Of a stretch of DNA of 64,000 nucleotides, positions 49,634 to 62,630 are shown piece after piece. The notes under the pieces are model-generated. The model worked only from the letters and a program-made list of their open reading frames with translations. It was not told where the DNA came from and ran no database searches. The position numbers and the translations under genes are program-made. This DNA is from Pardosa pseudoannulata (Eukaryota > Arthropoda > Arachnida > Araneae > Lycosidae), in the NCBI GenBank assembly GCA_032207245.1, contig CM063502.1:135300073-135364072 (forward strand). The letters run 5' to 3'. The first letter of the stretch is position 1; every line of letters starts with the position of its first letter.

Positions 49634-50753
49634 TAGTCAAACTCGATATAGCGATGCCATTTGGATAACAATTTTACCCTGTGATGAATTTGATTGTATA
49701 TCGAATTACCATGCTATGTTTACCTGTAAAATTAAAGTAATCATTTTGTTCTACTTTTTTAAATACAGCTTTAGAAAATTAAATGTATACAAAGTCCATA
49801 AACAAATTAATAAATTATTTTAAAATATGTTTTATTTCATTATATCTTTTGAAGGAAAATATTAAAATACTAGTATGAGATTCTTTTTATTTTCTCTAAA
49901 TTGCTTTTTCATCGTCGATTTTTATTTTCTCTCTGATACAAGTAAACAAAGATGACTAAGATATTAATTGATTGGACACTGAAATGATTATAGATAGTAC
50001 AAAAGTAAAGTGACCAAAACAGCTAACAACAAATAAGCGTATACCAATGAACTATTTTTATTGGTAGCACATGTTTTTGGAAGTTTGAAAAGCAAGAAGG
50101 TTTAAAAAATTCTTTCAACGGTAATTCTTGAAGCTCAAAGTGTTAGTATGGAATATGGAATTCTAATAAGCTTTCTTTGAAAATATTCAAAGATATATTA
50201 AGACATATATTACTTATACTAATGCTAGAAAGTAAAAGCGAAAAATTTAAAATAATAATAATAATAGGAATAAAAATTTAAAAAAAAATGCCCCAAATAC
50301 TATATCAGACTTGAAAATATCCGCTAGCGTTGAAGCGATTGTCACTATAACATTTTAAGTCCTACAAGGAAGATTTGTTTTCATAGAAACGTGGCTCTAT
50401 AACGGGGTTGGCGGTATATCCGGGTGGAGATAAATACAGATGACAGGAAATTAGATATATACAAACGCCTAGAAACAATTAAAATATTTAAATAAATGTG
50501 TTTTATTCCATTAATTTTCAATAGGAAGATATTAAAATAATAGTGTGAGATTTTTTTCCCTCCCAAATCCCTTTTACACCATCAATTTTTATTTTTTCCC
50601 TAATACATGTAAGCAAAGGTAACTAAGGTATTGATTGGTTAAAACGAGAAATGATTATCGAGAGTGCAAAAGTAGAGTGACCAAAACAACCAACGACAAA
50701 TATGTGTATACCAATAAACTATTTTTAATGGTAATTAGTTTGAGGTTTGACTG
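49634..50753. mobile_element. Possible pogo-like MITE with internal duplication
   Basis: The left end TAGTCAAACTCGATATAGCG (49,634) and the right end GAGGTTTGACTGTA (to 50,755) are roughly inverted, in the style of pogo/Tigger ends (CAGTCAAACTCG...). A subterminal-like motif CTATAACGGGGTTGGCGGTA appears at 50,396-50,415. Inside, about 230 bp at 49,829-50,063 are repeated directly at 50,499-50,731 with moderate divergence (landmarks GTGACCAAAAC, GTATACCAAT, ACTATTTTTA). No transposase is seen. Confidence 0.4.
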
Positions 50754-50924
50754 TAGTTTTATTTAAATTAAGTTAGTTTAGATTTATATAAATAAAAATA
50801 ATATTTCTAAAACATTTGCTTTAAAAATCATTTGTTTAGTGCTTAATGCTGTCAAAACGAGGTCTTTAAAGCCATTCCTCGAAGTTTCAAATGCTCCCCC
50901 TCCCCCTTTGTGAAAGCACTTTGT
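50716..50924. repeat. Tandem duplication, copy 1 (209 bp)
   Basis: Starts AAACTATTTTTAATGG and ends at AGCACTTTGT. It is nearly identical to the next copy, apart from a deletion of about 8 bases and single substitutions. Confidence 0.95.
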
Positions 50925-51124
50925 AAACTATTTTTAATGGTAATTAGTTTGGGGTTTGACTGTAGTTTTATTTAAAGTTTAGATTTATATAAATAAAAAT
51001 AATATTTCTAAAACATTTGCTTTAAAAATCATTTGTTTAGTGCTTAATGCTGTCAAAACGAGGTCTTTAAAGCCATTCCTCGAAGTTTCAAATGCTCCCC
51101 CTCCCCCTTTGTGAAAGCACTTTG
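50925..51124. repeat. Tandem duplication, copy 2 (200 bp)
   Basis: Direct repeat of the preceding unit, including the C-rich GCTCCCCCTCCCCCTTTG. The shared AAACT at both junctions may have promoted unequal exchange. The near-identity indicates a recent event. Confidence 0.95.
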
Positions 51125-54100
51125 TAAACTGAACTGCGTCGATTTCTCCCTAAAAAGTCATTTCTATAGAGGGCAGCCAGTGATTTGGAAGCGGGGAGGG
51201 AGGGAGAATTGACTTACAACCTTCGGTTTGTCCCGCCTCTCCAGCACTTCATCTTTTTATCGTTACCATTTGACACTCCAGTCGCATATCGGTCCCGGGG
51301 TTCTTTTTCACGCACCCTGGTTAGGATCCCGCAGAAAGAACGGAAACGGAAACAAAACCGTGGAAAGGGGGGAGGGTTTGAACTTGTTGCTGAGCTTATT
51401 TTTTCGGGAATAGCTTGATTTAGAAGAGGGTATTCTAGTAATTACAACTAAAAAATAAACAGGATAGAAACCTAGTTTGTATTTGTAATATTTATGACTT
51501 ATCTTACATAGTTAACACCCTGAGTTATAAATTTCTCTCAGCGTTTTTTGACCTTCCGAAGGATGTCATTGTATAATAACACTGCATGCCTCTCTCTTCT
51601 CTATACTGGTGGTTACTTCAATCTACCACTTCCTAAAACCAAACAAATGAACATTAATAAACGTAATGTACAGCATTATGTAGATAAAGACAAATTAATA
51701 TACAGAATGAATTTTGTCCAGATATATGTTATTTTTGGCTATAATTAAGATAACCTTTCGTATATACTGATTTGTGTGATTATCTCGTTTTAGCAAAAAT
51801 CCAAAAAATACTGCACTTAACTCTATTTTGTGATTATAAGCTTCTCAATGAAACTAGATCGTAGAATTATGATTTTTAATTCCTCTTTTAATTATTTAAT
51901 TTTAAACTGGTATTTTATATACAAATTACTAAAGGCTGCTATACCTTTTATTTAAAAGTGCATTTTTTAAAATTCGTCCTTAATCTTCGTTTACTTGGAC
52001 ATCATATGAAGCTCTGAATTTCAGTAATAATAAAAACTTAAAAATAATTTTTCAACAAGCTTTTATCTTCAGGAACACCTCCTCTATATCTAGGGCATAT
52101 AATTGGCTACTGTTTTTATATAGTTCTCAGTAACAGTTGGTAGCATAAGATTGAAAAGCTGATGACACAGATTTGTTGAAGTACATTTAGAAACAAAACG
52201 TTTTATTTGCGTTTGGTTTTTATCTCTATAATAATAATTAATATTTAAATATAATTTAAAAGAGCATAGAGATTCATTATCTAAATGCCCAGTCTCGTTT
52301 GTTTACTTTTTTAAAAATTTACGTGGATTTGTGGCTACTCCCAGCAGTTATTCAAGCCTCCTATAATGAAGTTCCTTGAATTTTACTTAATAGGATCAAA
52401 ATGAACAAATTATTTTCTCTCAACAATTTATGAGACCATTTTAAGTATAAAAATTCACAACTTTTATTTATTTTTTTTTCATATAGTAAATGAGCAAGAG
52501 GAATGAAAAGAGTATTCAATCTGGCAACTATATATCAGTCACAAATAAAATGTCTCACTTTTATATACAAATATAAAGAGAAACATTTTGAAAATATCAT
52601 GTACTGGCATAAGTTTTTATGATTTTAATGAGGTACTCTTTAGGGCATATAATGAAAAAAATCAACTGCCTATACAAAAATTAGTTTTAAACAATTTTAA
52701 ATACTGACAAATGTTTTAAATATGTCAATAGTATGCATTATAATATGTTGTTGTACTTCACGAATAACACCGTATACCAGTCAGTTTTTGAATTAAGAAA
52801 AATGTATTGTTGGTAATGAAGAACCATTTTTTCACTATTTTGATGGAAAAGATATAAAACTGCATGATTTTGAAAGTTACTGTCATGTAAGTCATATCCA
52901 AAGAACATCGATTTATTTAAGTTTGGTCATTAATTTGCTCTGAGTTTATATGTCCTCTAGAACCACACTAGCTGTTTTAAATCTATTTTTTTAATTAAAT
53001 TCTAGTAACTAGTTTTTAATATACTTAGTACATCTTTAAATATGCTCGTTGGATTTTCTATTCTTTGACAAGATATTCATGATATTTTCTTTCTGGACCT
53101 TCAAACGGGTGTTATTGAAATCTAGATATTATGGTATAGCTAAAATGTTTTTGTTTGCAGAATTAACCTTACATTAACTAAACACTTCAAAGTTCACTTT
53201 GAAAGAAATATAGATCAAGTAATGCTCTAGAAAACATTGTCTTCGTGATTTATGTGTTATTAAATATTACCTTAGGAAACTGAATGACTCTTCAGATATT
53301 ATATTTTTCAAATAACCTGCATTCTAAATTTTGCAATATCATTTTAAATATAAATTTTATATTTTATTCCAGGAAACTTTTCGCTCTATGCAAATTTCTC
53401 TACAATTTTGCCGAAATGGATAACAGTGTTATTACAGTAAGACTATATTTCAGTCAGATAAATCTATGACCTGTTATGAGATACTTGATCTCTCTATCTC
53501 TTTTTCATTAATATTTCACTAAAAAATGCTTTTTGGTCTATAAATGGAAGTTGATAGGGGGCAAAACTCTAGTATGTCTGATATTCAAGTTTTAGTTTAG
53601 TAGGGAACTTTTGCGTAAATTTTCCCCTGGTTTGATACAATTATGCCAATAATAAGACAACAACCGGCAGGCTGTAGTTCTGATATTTTACACCTTTGCT
53701 TTTCATCTTTCGTAGACCAATTTTTAGTTGTATTATAAATGTGTCTCACCCCATATGTGCGAAGTTTCTGTTATTATTATTCAAGTTTGTGAAGTGTATT
53801 ATCACCGAGAGTAAAGGAAAACCTAATCTCGAAATTTCATTAGAATGAAGCAAAATATGAAAAGTTTATAAGCCTGAATCTGTAATATCAAGTTTAATAA
53901 TAATTCTCTGTTGTCATAAGTGACTTGATAAATTATTTTTTCTGAAGACTCATTTGTCATAAAAGTCTGTAAAATGATAATTACTCTTTATCTCACTTAC
54001 ATAACTGCATGCCATTCAGTCTGCTTCTCATATCTGTTTCAGTAATATCACATCTTTTTTTCAAAAGGCATTTCACACAATGGGCTAACTTCGAAGACCT

Positions 54101-55534
54101 TCAAAGGGCCATAAATATACATTTGAGAGAAAAAAAAACTGCAACGAAAATTATTAACAAACCGCAACTAATTAAACATTTTTAGTTGTACTCTTATAAA
54201 GATTGTTTTTTCCTTTCCCCTTTTTTTGTTGGACATTCTTTAACTTTAAATTCGCAAGATAATGCTAACGCACCATTTATTTCTTCTATAAAATATCAAA
54301 ATTTACAACCCATACAAAACACCTTATTAAATGATGGCAGTTTGCAGAAAAATAGAAAAATCTTCCTTCTTTACTAATCAATTTTATGAAATTTAGTTTA
54401 CAACTTTCTTAAAGAACGAAAGAATATATACTAAATCCAAAACTTTTAAGATTATATTTATAGGAAACTTGGCATCTTAACAGTAAAACTAACATTTTAC
54501 TGATTTACAAAGTTAAGTTTCAGATGAAAACAAGCACTAAGGGTACTTAGTATTCTCAGCACAAGGTACGCAAAATAATAGCGTGAAATAGTACTGAATT
54601 TTTTTTTACGAATTACAGGCGACAGATTTAGCGCTATTTTTATGGCGTAAGTAGAGACAAAAGCTAAACTTTAGAGATTTGAAGACATGTACCTTCAGCC
54701 TCCCGCTGTTTGTCTCATTAAATGGGATAGCTTATATGGGACGTATATAGATATATTTTCTTCCCTTGATTATATTCTTGTTTAGTTGTGAAACATGATG
54801 ACTACAAATAAAAGGGGAAAGGAACTCACCTGTTTTGGGCTTTAAATCACGACTTTCTTTTTTCATAGCAATTCTTTAAAATCAGTGGCACTTAATCATT
54901 AAAGTTAAGTAAAGGTTGCATGGTTTGCGTATTTTGCGGTACCAAAACTCTAAATTAATATTTATTACAGCAGCCAGGCAGCCAGACAGAATTTGTTATG
55001 GAAACTTTTTACTCTTATAAATTTAGTATTCATAATATAACTTGTAGGGGAAGTAGGATTTAACACTTAGTATGACTGAAGATATTTTCGTTAGGATGAA
55101 TACAGAATTTAAGTAGTATGTTATAAATTTGTTACACGTGTTTGATTCTTAACTAAACTTCAATTTGTTGTAGTTTATTTCCATGAGAAAATAAAATAAA
55201 TAAAACAACTTTTCTGCATGAATTTAATACATATCGTTAAATCAAACGCAGAAAAGAAAAGATCACGTTTGATTCAAGCTCTCTATATGCTCAAAATTTA
55301 TCAACTTCCTTAACAGTGCTACAAGGAAACAAATGTTTTAAGAGATGGTAAGTATATGCCGCATGAAGTTTCTGTGTTTTAAAACTCCAGGCTAAACTGT
55401 ATTCTAAACTAGGAATAATTAATACTTCATAACTGGAATGTCAAGTTTCATAGGCAATTGGAAGTGGGATAAGGCATTTCATTACCTAATGCCACTCTCA
55501 TTTGACTAAAATGCCAAGTTTCCTTAAACATATA
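51125..55534. other. Intergenic sequence with a G+C-richer patch at about 51,140-51,420
   Basis: The patch holds two overlapping frames (61 and 77 codons) without recognised domains. The remainder (51,420-55,534) is A+T-rich and featureless to the eye. Confidence 0.35.
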
Positions 55535-56265
55535 CAGTCGAACTCGTTTATAACGAGCACAAAGGGACCGTAACATTTACTCGTTAAATCCGAGTGCTCG
55601 TAATAAACTGGTCCTTAAGGCAGGAGTGCAGCCAGAAAGAGGGGGGGGGTCAAATGATTGAGTTTACTAAAAATTTAATTAATACTTACTTAAATTACAT
55701 TAATCAATTTAATTAAATACTTTTCTTAATTTAATGACAATTAACTCCCCCAGTCCAGCCTTATGGAAACACTTGATGATGCATGCTGATGAGACATTTC
55801 CCCATGCATCGTTCATCAAACGTATCGCTTCCAGTACGTTGACATTGGTATTTGATGCTGTTCCACTTCTATCTCTCAGGTCCAGAATCCTCAAAATCAG
55901 TTGCTTACGGAAGTGGCACTTGAAATTTGTTATGACTCCTTGGTCCATAGGCTGTATAACAGATGTAGAATTTGGTGGCAAAAATTCAATTGCACCGGAT
56001 TTGTAAACCTTACCTATTGACATCGGAATGCTGGAGGAATTTTTCCTACAAAAGTATTAAACCACGGAGAAGAAAAAAAAGATAAGACAGAAAGACGAGA
56101 AAAGTGATTGCAAGACAGAAAAATATTGCTCTCTAAAACCAGGTCTTCCTCGTTAAAAGCGACTTCTGCTCCATAGACTCAACATTGATCCAACCAAATA
56201 TTCTCTCTTCCCTCTGTAAATCCGAGTTCTCGTTAAATCGATCTCGTTATAAACGAGTTCGACTG
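55535..56265 (-). mobile_element. pogo/Tigger-type DNA transposon, internally deleted (731 bp)
   Basis: The element is bounded by inverted repeats of about 23 bp that match exactly: the left starts CAGTCGAACTCG and the right ends CGAGTTCGACTG. TA sits outside both ends (55,533-55,534 and 56,266-56,267), the target duplication of the Tc1/mariner-pogo superfamily. A further subterminal repeat (CTCGTTAAATCCGAG on the left, CCGAGTTCTCGTTAAATC on the right) lies inside. It keeps only the C-terminal part of a transposase on the minus strand, so it is non-autonomous. Confidence 0.9.
55709..56023 (-). pseudogene. C-terminal fragment of a pogo/Tigger transposase (DDE domain)
   Basis: The frame of 104 codons contains FLPPNSTSVIQPMDQGVI, the hallmark of the pogo/Tigger and Jerky (CENP-B-related) DDE domain. 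The Asp of QPMDQG is the third catalytic acid. The following helical part (FRKQLILRILDLRD, then EAIRLMNDAW and IIKCFHKAG) fits the usual C-terminus. The N-terminal DNA-binding domains and the first two catalytic Asp residues are absent. The ATG at 56,023 is an internal Met, not the true start. It lies wholly inside the 55,535-56,265 element. Confidence 0.9.
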
Positions 56266-56267
56266 TA

Positions 56268-58299
56268 ATTACCAATATTGATGATTACCAGTAATGTCAC
56301 TTAAAAATACATAATAAAACTTTCCAGTTCTTTGGCTTTCTAATATTTAATTTTATTCACTCATTATTTTTTAGAGTATCGTTAGTATATTTATTCACCA
56401 ATACCCAAATTATAAGCTGCAATACAATCATTGCGTTTGAATTGCAGATTAACGCGAGATCGGTAAGCTTTTTGTCCTTGAATTCTAAATAGTATCCAGG
56501 AAACCATCCACAACAGGGAGTCGAGACAAATGCCACGTTTAAAGAAGAGTAATTGTGCAGTAATTTGATCCAACAACTTCAACCAGCACTTCATTTACGG
56601 GCTTAACTCGCTGGTGGAGGTGTCAGTTTCCTCACCCCTTTAAGAATTATGTGGTTAGGATTCGCTTTCGGAGAATTCTCCCTCCCTTTCAGAACTTCCT
56701 CACTGACCACGAGCACTTGTCCGTTTTTAGAATTTACGATAGGACAATCCTCCTCCTTCTCGCAAATCACAAAGAATATGCCCTCCTGCTAGTAATTCCC
56801 TTTCTGTTCAAAGCGTCTAAACTTTCCCTCTTCTGAAGGACTATGAATTGAGTTTTTGCCATCTTGTTAGTTTTTTGGACTGGATATTTACAGGCTATTT
56901 TCCGAAAAATTAGCCAAGCCCAAACGGATTTTCTACGTATGCTTTACAAAAGCAACATCTCAAGTGAAATTTAATATTTAATAAATTAAAAGAATTACAG
57001 ACTGGAAATAATTTTTAAAAGAAACAATTAAAAGTAATAAAACCCAAAGAGCAGACATTTTATGTAAAAAGTTTAAAGTCTTAGTCTTTTTATTTGCAAG
57101 TAGGCTTTTGAGTTAACTGTGAAATTAAGGTTTGACTTTGAACTAATGCCTAAAAGAGGTAGATATTGCCATTTAAAACTATCATATGTTAAAATATATA
57201 AAAGCAGATAAAGCAACTGTATTTAAGTTAGTAAATTTTGATAAAAGTACGATTACTATATTTTTTCAAAACATATTTTTTAAAGTACAGCAAAAATGTA
57301 TTTTACTCATGGATTCCTAAAGATGAACTTATTTACATCTACAAATATAGCCGATTTTTAGTTTTAATTCTTATAAGTTTTAATTCTTTTAATTCTTATT
57401 TAGTTTTTATTCTTATAGGTTTTACTATTACATAATCTCAAAAGAAAATAAATATAGCAATAACTAAACAAAATTATCAATTTCAGTTAGATCATATTAC
57501 TCATTGAAGGCAATTTCTACACGTATTGTAAAAAATAATTTTTCCCCAAATTTCGTAAAGTCATTAAAGTTAGAAGTTTTATCTGTAAAATAGAAAATAA
57601 TAGATATAATAGCATAATATTATTTTGAATCATTTACTTAAATCCGTGTTGGAAATTTGCATTAAATGGTAATTAATGTTATTTATTTATTATTTGCATT
57701 TTATTAATATATGCTATATACTTTTAAGACAACTTTTCACAGTTTTGTAATTATATTAAAATATATTTGTTCTGATAAAATGTTATTATGTTATAGGAAT
57801 TGAAACGTTTTCGACAGCTTAGAAAATGAAAGCTTTTAATCCATAAAACCTCATTTTTCCTGATAAAACTATCATCAACTAAAATTAAAAAAATGTAATT
57901 ATATTCAGTATAGTTTTATTATAAAATTCTTAAAACTTATTCATTATTTACGTTACTTTATTGAATGTAAATGATATGATTAAAACTCCTTTAAACAGCC
58001 TCCGAAATATTTTTTACTGCATATAGAATCACGATGCATGCTTTACTATTAACGTACGCACACACGCATATAAATATAAATATATATAAATGAAATATTT
58101 TTTTACTTCATTATGTTCAGTATAAAATGCATTATATAATAAATTTAAAAGTCGGAAAAATTTTAAGAAAGGTTCATTTTCCTTCAAAATGATGGATGAC
58201 AGAATAATATAATCTACAAAAATTATTTGAAAATATTCAATCATTGAATTATTATACAAAATTTTCCCTCTTTGAGTTGAACAGGTTTTGCTCACGTAT
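56268..58299. other. Mostly A+T-rich sequence; G+C-richer at about 56,400-56,850
   Basis: Frames of 61-67 codons on both strands around 56.4-56.8 kb have no recognised domain. The rest is A+T-rich with nothing supported. Confidence 0.35.
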
Positions 58300-58301
58300 C
58301 A

Positions 58302-58336
<35 letters not shown>
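58300..58336. repeat. (AAT)n microsatellite
   Basis: About twelve AAT units, with imperfect continuation to about 58,410. Confidence 0.95.
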
Positions 58337-58337
<1 letters not shown>

Positions 58338-59797
58338 TAAATTATTATAATAATTAATACAATGATTATAATAAAAAAATAATAATGATAATAATACTAA
58401 AAAAATAATATTAAACTCATTTTGGGAAAAAATATACAATTGCTCAAACTCCACTCTATCTATTATATCTTTTTATTTAACTGATCACCACGTAAGACTT
58501 TTAGCTTATACATGACATATTTGTTTAGAATCGGTAAAACGGCTTTCTATAATACAAAAAAGAAAAAGAAAAACATTGATTTTTTTAACATACTGTAAAT
58601 GTCAGTCCTCTGACATAACATAATTACTGACAGTGCCTTAAATATACAAAAGAGGCAAATAAATTCAGTATATCTTCATATGAATCACTACGTCATTCAT
58701 ACGTATTCCTCATAACACTTTCACACTAACATAACGTGTGGGGAAAACACCCAGGCTCACTTTAATTATTCTAATGATATTAATGGTAATAAATTTAGTA
58801 ATAAAGTTATTATCTATTTCCTATCTTATTTACTTAAAAGCAAGAAAATCAAATTCAACATCAGATTTACTGGCGGATACAAAATACTCACACTATGAAT
58901 TCTAAATTTATAGAGCAACCTCTAAATTTAAGCATTAAGTCGTCAGCACCTTAAACGATTGCACAGTGTTTACCGACAAGCGAAAAGAATAACTTCCTTA
59001 TATCTTCAAACACATTAAAACGTTTTAAAGTGAAAACCTTTTTATCTCTGCAAATCTTTAAATAGAATCTTGAAACATGAATAACCAAGTTGCGTATATT
59101 ATAATGTATACCTAAAAGTTTTATCTCAATAACTGTCTGGAGAAAAATTTATTCAGAATTCCGTGGAAACAGTTTTCTCCCATTCCTTGCTTCTATAAAC
59201 ATGGAAAAGATTTGTTTTAAGTCTGCAACATCTTTTGACAAATGACGGTCATCTCTCTGCTTCAACGATTTAGAAGATATTTTTGCATCCGAATCATCTT
59301 CACGCTTTTACTCTGCATCGCTGCAATGTGAATCTTAAAGTAGACAGCTGCTAAGTGTTAAAAAAAAAATGCAACTTCTTCATGATTGAAATGTTGATTT
59401 CACTTTAAATTTCTCTTGTTTTTATGAATTTGCTTAAAGGTTCGTACAACAGAATGAAAAAGATAAATTTTTAGCTTCTCTTGGGAAAATTATTGTTTAA
59501 CACATTCAGCCAGAAATGAAGGGAGTGCAACTTATCAAAAAATAACACATAAAGTTACAACAATAAAAGCTTAGATTCTTCAACTTCAAGGGGTATTTAA
59601 ATTTTTAAATACCAATTTAATTTTATCCATAACTATTTAATAAAAATTCATTAATGACGTTTAAATATAAATAGAAATTTAAATATAAGTTTTCCTTTTC
59701 ATCATGTGATAAACAAAATTTGAAAGCTTACTTTTTACTTCTGTAGCAAAAGTTTTCAGTCTTAAGTGGATATCTTAAAATGAATTTTCCTTCAAAA
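58337..59797. other. A+T-rich sequence, no gene recognised
   Basis: No domain-bearing frame, RNA gene or terminal repeat was seen on either strand. Confidence 0.4.
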
Positions 59798-59958
59798 CCT
59801 ATTCTCCAATTGTAGAGCACTGCTCTTAGTTCGAAGTTCGTGGGTTTGAATCCCACTGCTTGCATGCATGTTCGTTGCCGGTCAGAATCAGATTTATGAA
59901 GGAATTCCGGCATCATTCATTATACCTCTTGTAACAAAAAGGAGACCGTAGAACTCTT
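59798..59958 (+). mobile_element. tRNA-type SINE, diverged copy
   Basis: The head includes AGTTCGTGGGTTTGAATCCC (a B box with one change), then GCATGCATGTTCGTTGCCGG, a degraded body (GTCAGAATCAGATTTATGAA) and CTCTTGTAACAAAAAGGAGA before ACCGTAGAACTC. The tail is not preserved. It is more diverged than the 35-kb copies, so probably older or a subfamily. Confidence 0.65.
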
Positions 59959-60169
59959 GCTAATTAACCTTAAAACCTGATCAAGAAAAATAGTACGAAA
60001 TGCAATTTCTTACATATGTTTCAACATAAAATTATATGATGTTTTAAAACAATTCTGAATATAAGTTATCGTCTTTTTGTAATCTCTTCTCATCTTTTAG
60101 AAATTTCTCAAAAAGCTGTTAAAAAATGTTTAGCAAAAGATCTCTGGTTAAGGTATTTTTTTTCCTAAA

Positions 60170-61890
60170 GGATTTTAGCATGATTAGATACTCAGCATGG
60201 AATTATTAGCACAAAATAATGACTAAACACTACATTTATAGGACAAATATTTAATTAAAAATCTAATATCTATCTAGAAGAAGCTGATAATATTTCTCCT
60301 AAAAGTTTTGCTGTTGTTTTATCATTTAAGCAAGCTTTCCAGAGATGACAAATCGCATATAAAAGGCTTTTAAAATATAATATTATGATCTAGCTACAAA
60401 TATGCTAGTTAAATGAGAATGGGAAATTAATGACTGTGACTCAGAATTTAGACAGGCAACTATGTAAATACCTCGGTTGATGGTTATTTAGAATTCAGAA
60501 TCCATGTTTTAGAAATTTCTTAAAGTATGCTTTAAAAAATTTGTTGCCGAAATATCTCAGTTAGCGATATTCATTTATTTCTTTTAAATTTTATCATTAT
60601 TATATTATATTTTATATTATTTTATTTTATATTTATTTATTTATTCATATTTTTATTTATTATATCTATCTAGATGAAGCTGATATATTTTTAAAAATAT
60701 TGCTGTTTTTCATTTAAGCAACTTTTCAAGATGACAAATCGCATCATAAAAACTAAAAAATATAATATTATATATCATAAAAAATATAAATAAATAAATA
60801 AATCTGTAAAAAGGCAATATGTAAATTCTGACGGTTATTTAGAAAAGGAATATGTTCGATATGTCTTAAAGTATTTGACAACCTTATAAGGCAAATTTTT
60901 TAGGGAAGATGGAAAAATAATAACATATTCATTTATTATTTTATATTTATGTATTTTAATACTAAATATATAATTTAATTTTAATTTATATTTATTCATA
61001 ATTTTTATGTATTTATTATTTTTACTTTATTTATAAATATTTTTATTTATTTATTTTTCGTAGCGGTTTTACAATCCAATCCTATCTCACTATTGATTTG
61101 ATTTTTACTTAAAGTTTATCTTTCTCTGAATCAATCATTTAAATCATAAAAACTAAAATAATAAAAATATATTAAATCATAAAATCATAAAAAATAAAAT
61201 ATAAAGTAAATAAATCTGTTGAAAATGGTGAATTATCAAACGAAAAATCTGCGAATTCCCCATTGAGAAAAGGAATCTTAAACTGAATTCATTGTTTTCT
61301 CAACGTCTACAGATTGACACTTGATAAGGCTTTAGAATGTCATGAAAATATAATAAAAATCTTTATATTTTTCTAATGGAAATACTATAATACTAAAATT
61401 ATAACTGATAGAGGCAATACGTTATTAATTTATTATTTTTTATTTTATTAGTTTATTTATATTTATTTATCGTATTAAATCCAATCCTATTTCACTATTG
61501 ATTTGATTTTTACTTAATTCTAGTTTTATCTTTCTGTGAATCTAATCATTTGAAATAGAAAAAAAAAAACAGCAAACTAGAAACAATCTTATAAACAAGT
61601 AAACAAATTAAACTAAACAGTGACCTTGCCACTAGAAGGTTACGAACTCTCCAGCAGATGGTAAAATTCGATCGCTCTTCGTTGAAAATGAATGTTAGAT
61701 CAAATGTAATGATAGATATCTTTATATTTTTCAATAATGGGAGATGAGTAGATTGTACAAAAGGATACATTAGGTGACCATTTTTATTACATTTAAATTT
61801 ATTTATTTATTCTCAAACTTTAAAGTCTTAACTGGAATCAATGATATCTTATTTTACCGAACAATTTAGTAAACAAAAAAATGCGGTTTA
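60170..61890. repeat. Decayed tandem repeat, about 410-bp period
   Basis: Shared blocks recur with regular spacing. ATCTATCTAGANGAAGCTGATA followed by GATGACAAATCGCAT is at about 60,270 and 60,663. AATCCAATCCTATNTCACTATTG is at about 61,074 and 61,480. CATAAAAACTAAAA is at about 60,746 and 61,145. Pairwise offsets of about 390-413 bp suggest up to four units, though the first and second pairs share little with each other. A TTTATT-rich tract separates units. No coding was seen. Confidence 0.45.
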
Positions 61891-62630
61891 TGTTTATGTT
61901 CTTTACATTTTTTCTAGTGTCAAACGGCACCAGAATCTATAGCTGAAAGTCATCGAATGGTTACGAACATAAGCAGTATAATTATATTAACCTCCATACA
62001 AAGAAACTATTCTGCGCTACTGTCACTCTAAAGTTCAACTAGAAAGAAAAAAAAGAATTAGAATTTTCAGAAGTATTCTCTTGTATTGCTTTATCAGATC
62101 ATTTATTCTCAACTTTCAGTAAATATGGAAGTAAAATATAATCTTTCGAAACAATTTAGAAATAAATGTTCAGAAATATTTTTCTCTTTTTTCTATTTGT
62201 GTACCAAAATAAATGCCAATTCAGTTGAGAATTTTCGTTTAATATGGATAAATATAACCACCTCCAGACATTCTTCTACTGTCATAAGCAAGCAATTAGA
62301 AATAAATTAGAATCAGAAGTATCTCTTCAAACATGTTAGAAATAGCCAAGTTTAATCGTTATTCCCATAACTGTAAGCCCAAATAACTTTTTTTCACAAA
62401 ATATTTTTCCTTCTTTTCCCTTTATTTTGATGGGTAAAATACAATTTGAAGAGGTAATATTGATATAATATGGAGCCTTCCACTTTCTTCGTACCAATTC
62501 AAATCCTTACTAGCTTAATGAACAGTACTTACAAGATTTAAATCAAACAAGCAAAAGCTGAAAAAATCAAGTATACATAATGAGCACAAACATATTTTTT
62601 CACTCTATTCTTTTGTCTCTTTTTTTCAAA
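61891..62630. other. A+T-rich sequence, nothing recognised
   Basis: Short chance frames only. Confidence 0.35.

Noticed and set aside
55734..56006. 90-codon plus-strand frame
   Set aside because: Antisense shadow of the transposase fragment on the other strand.
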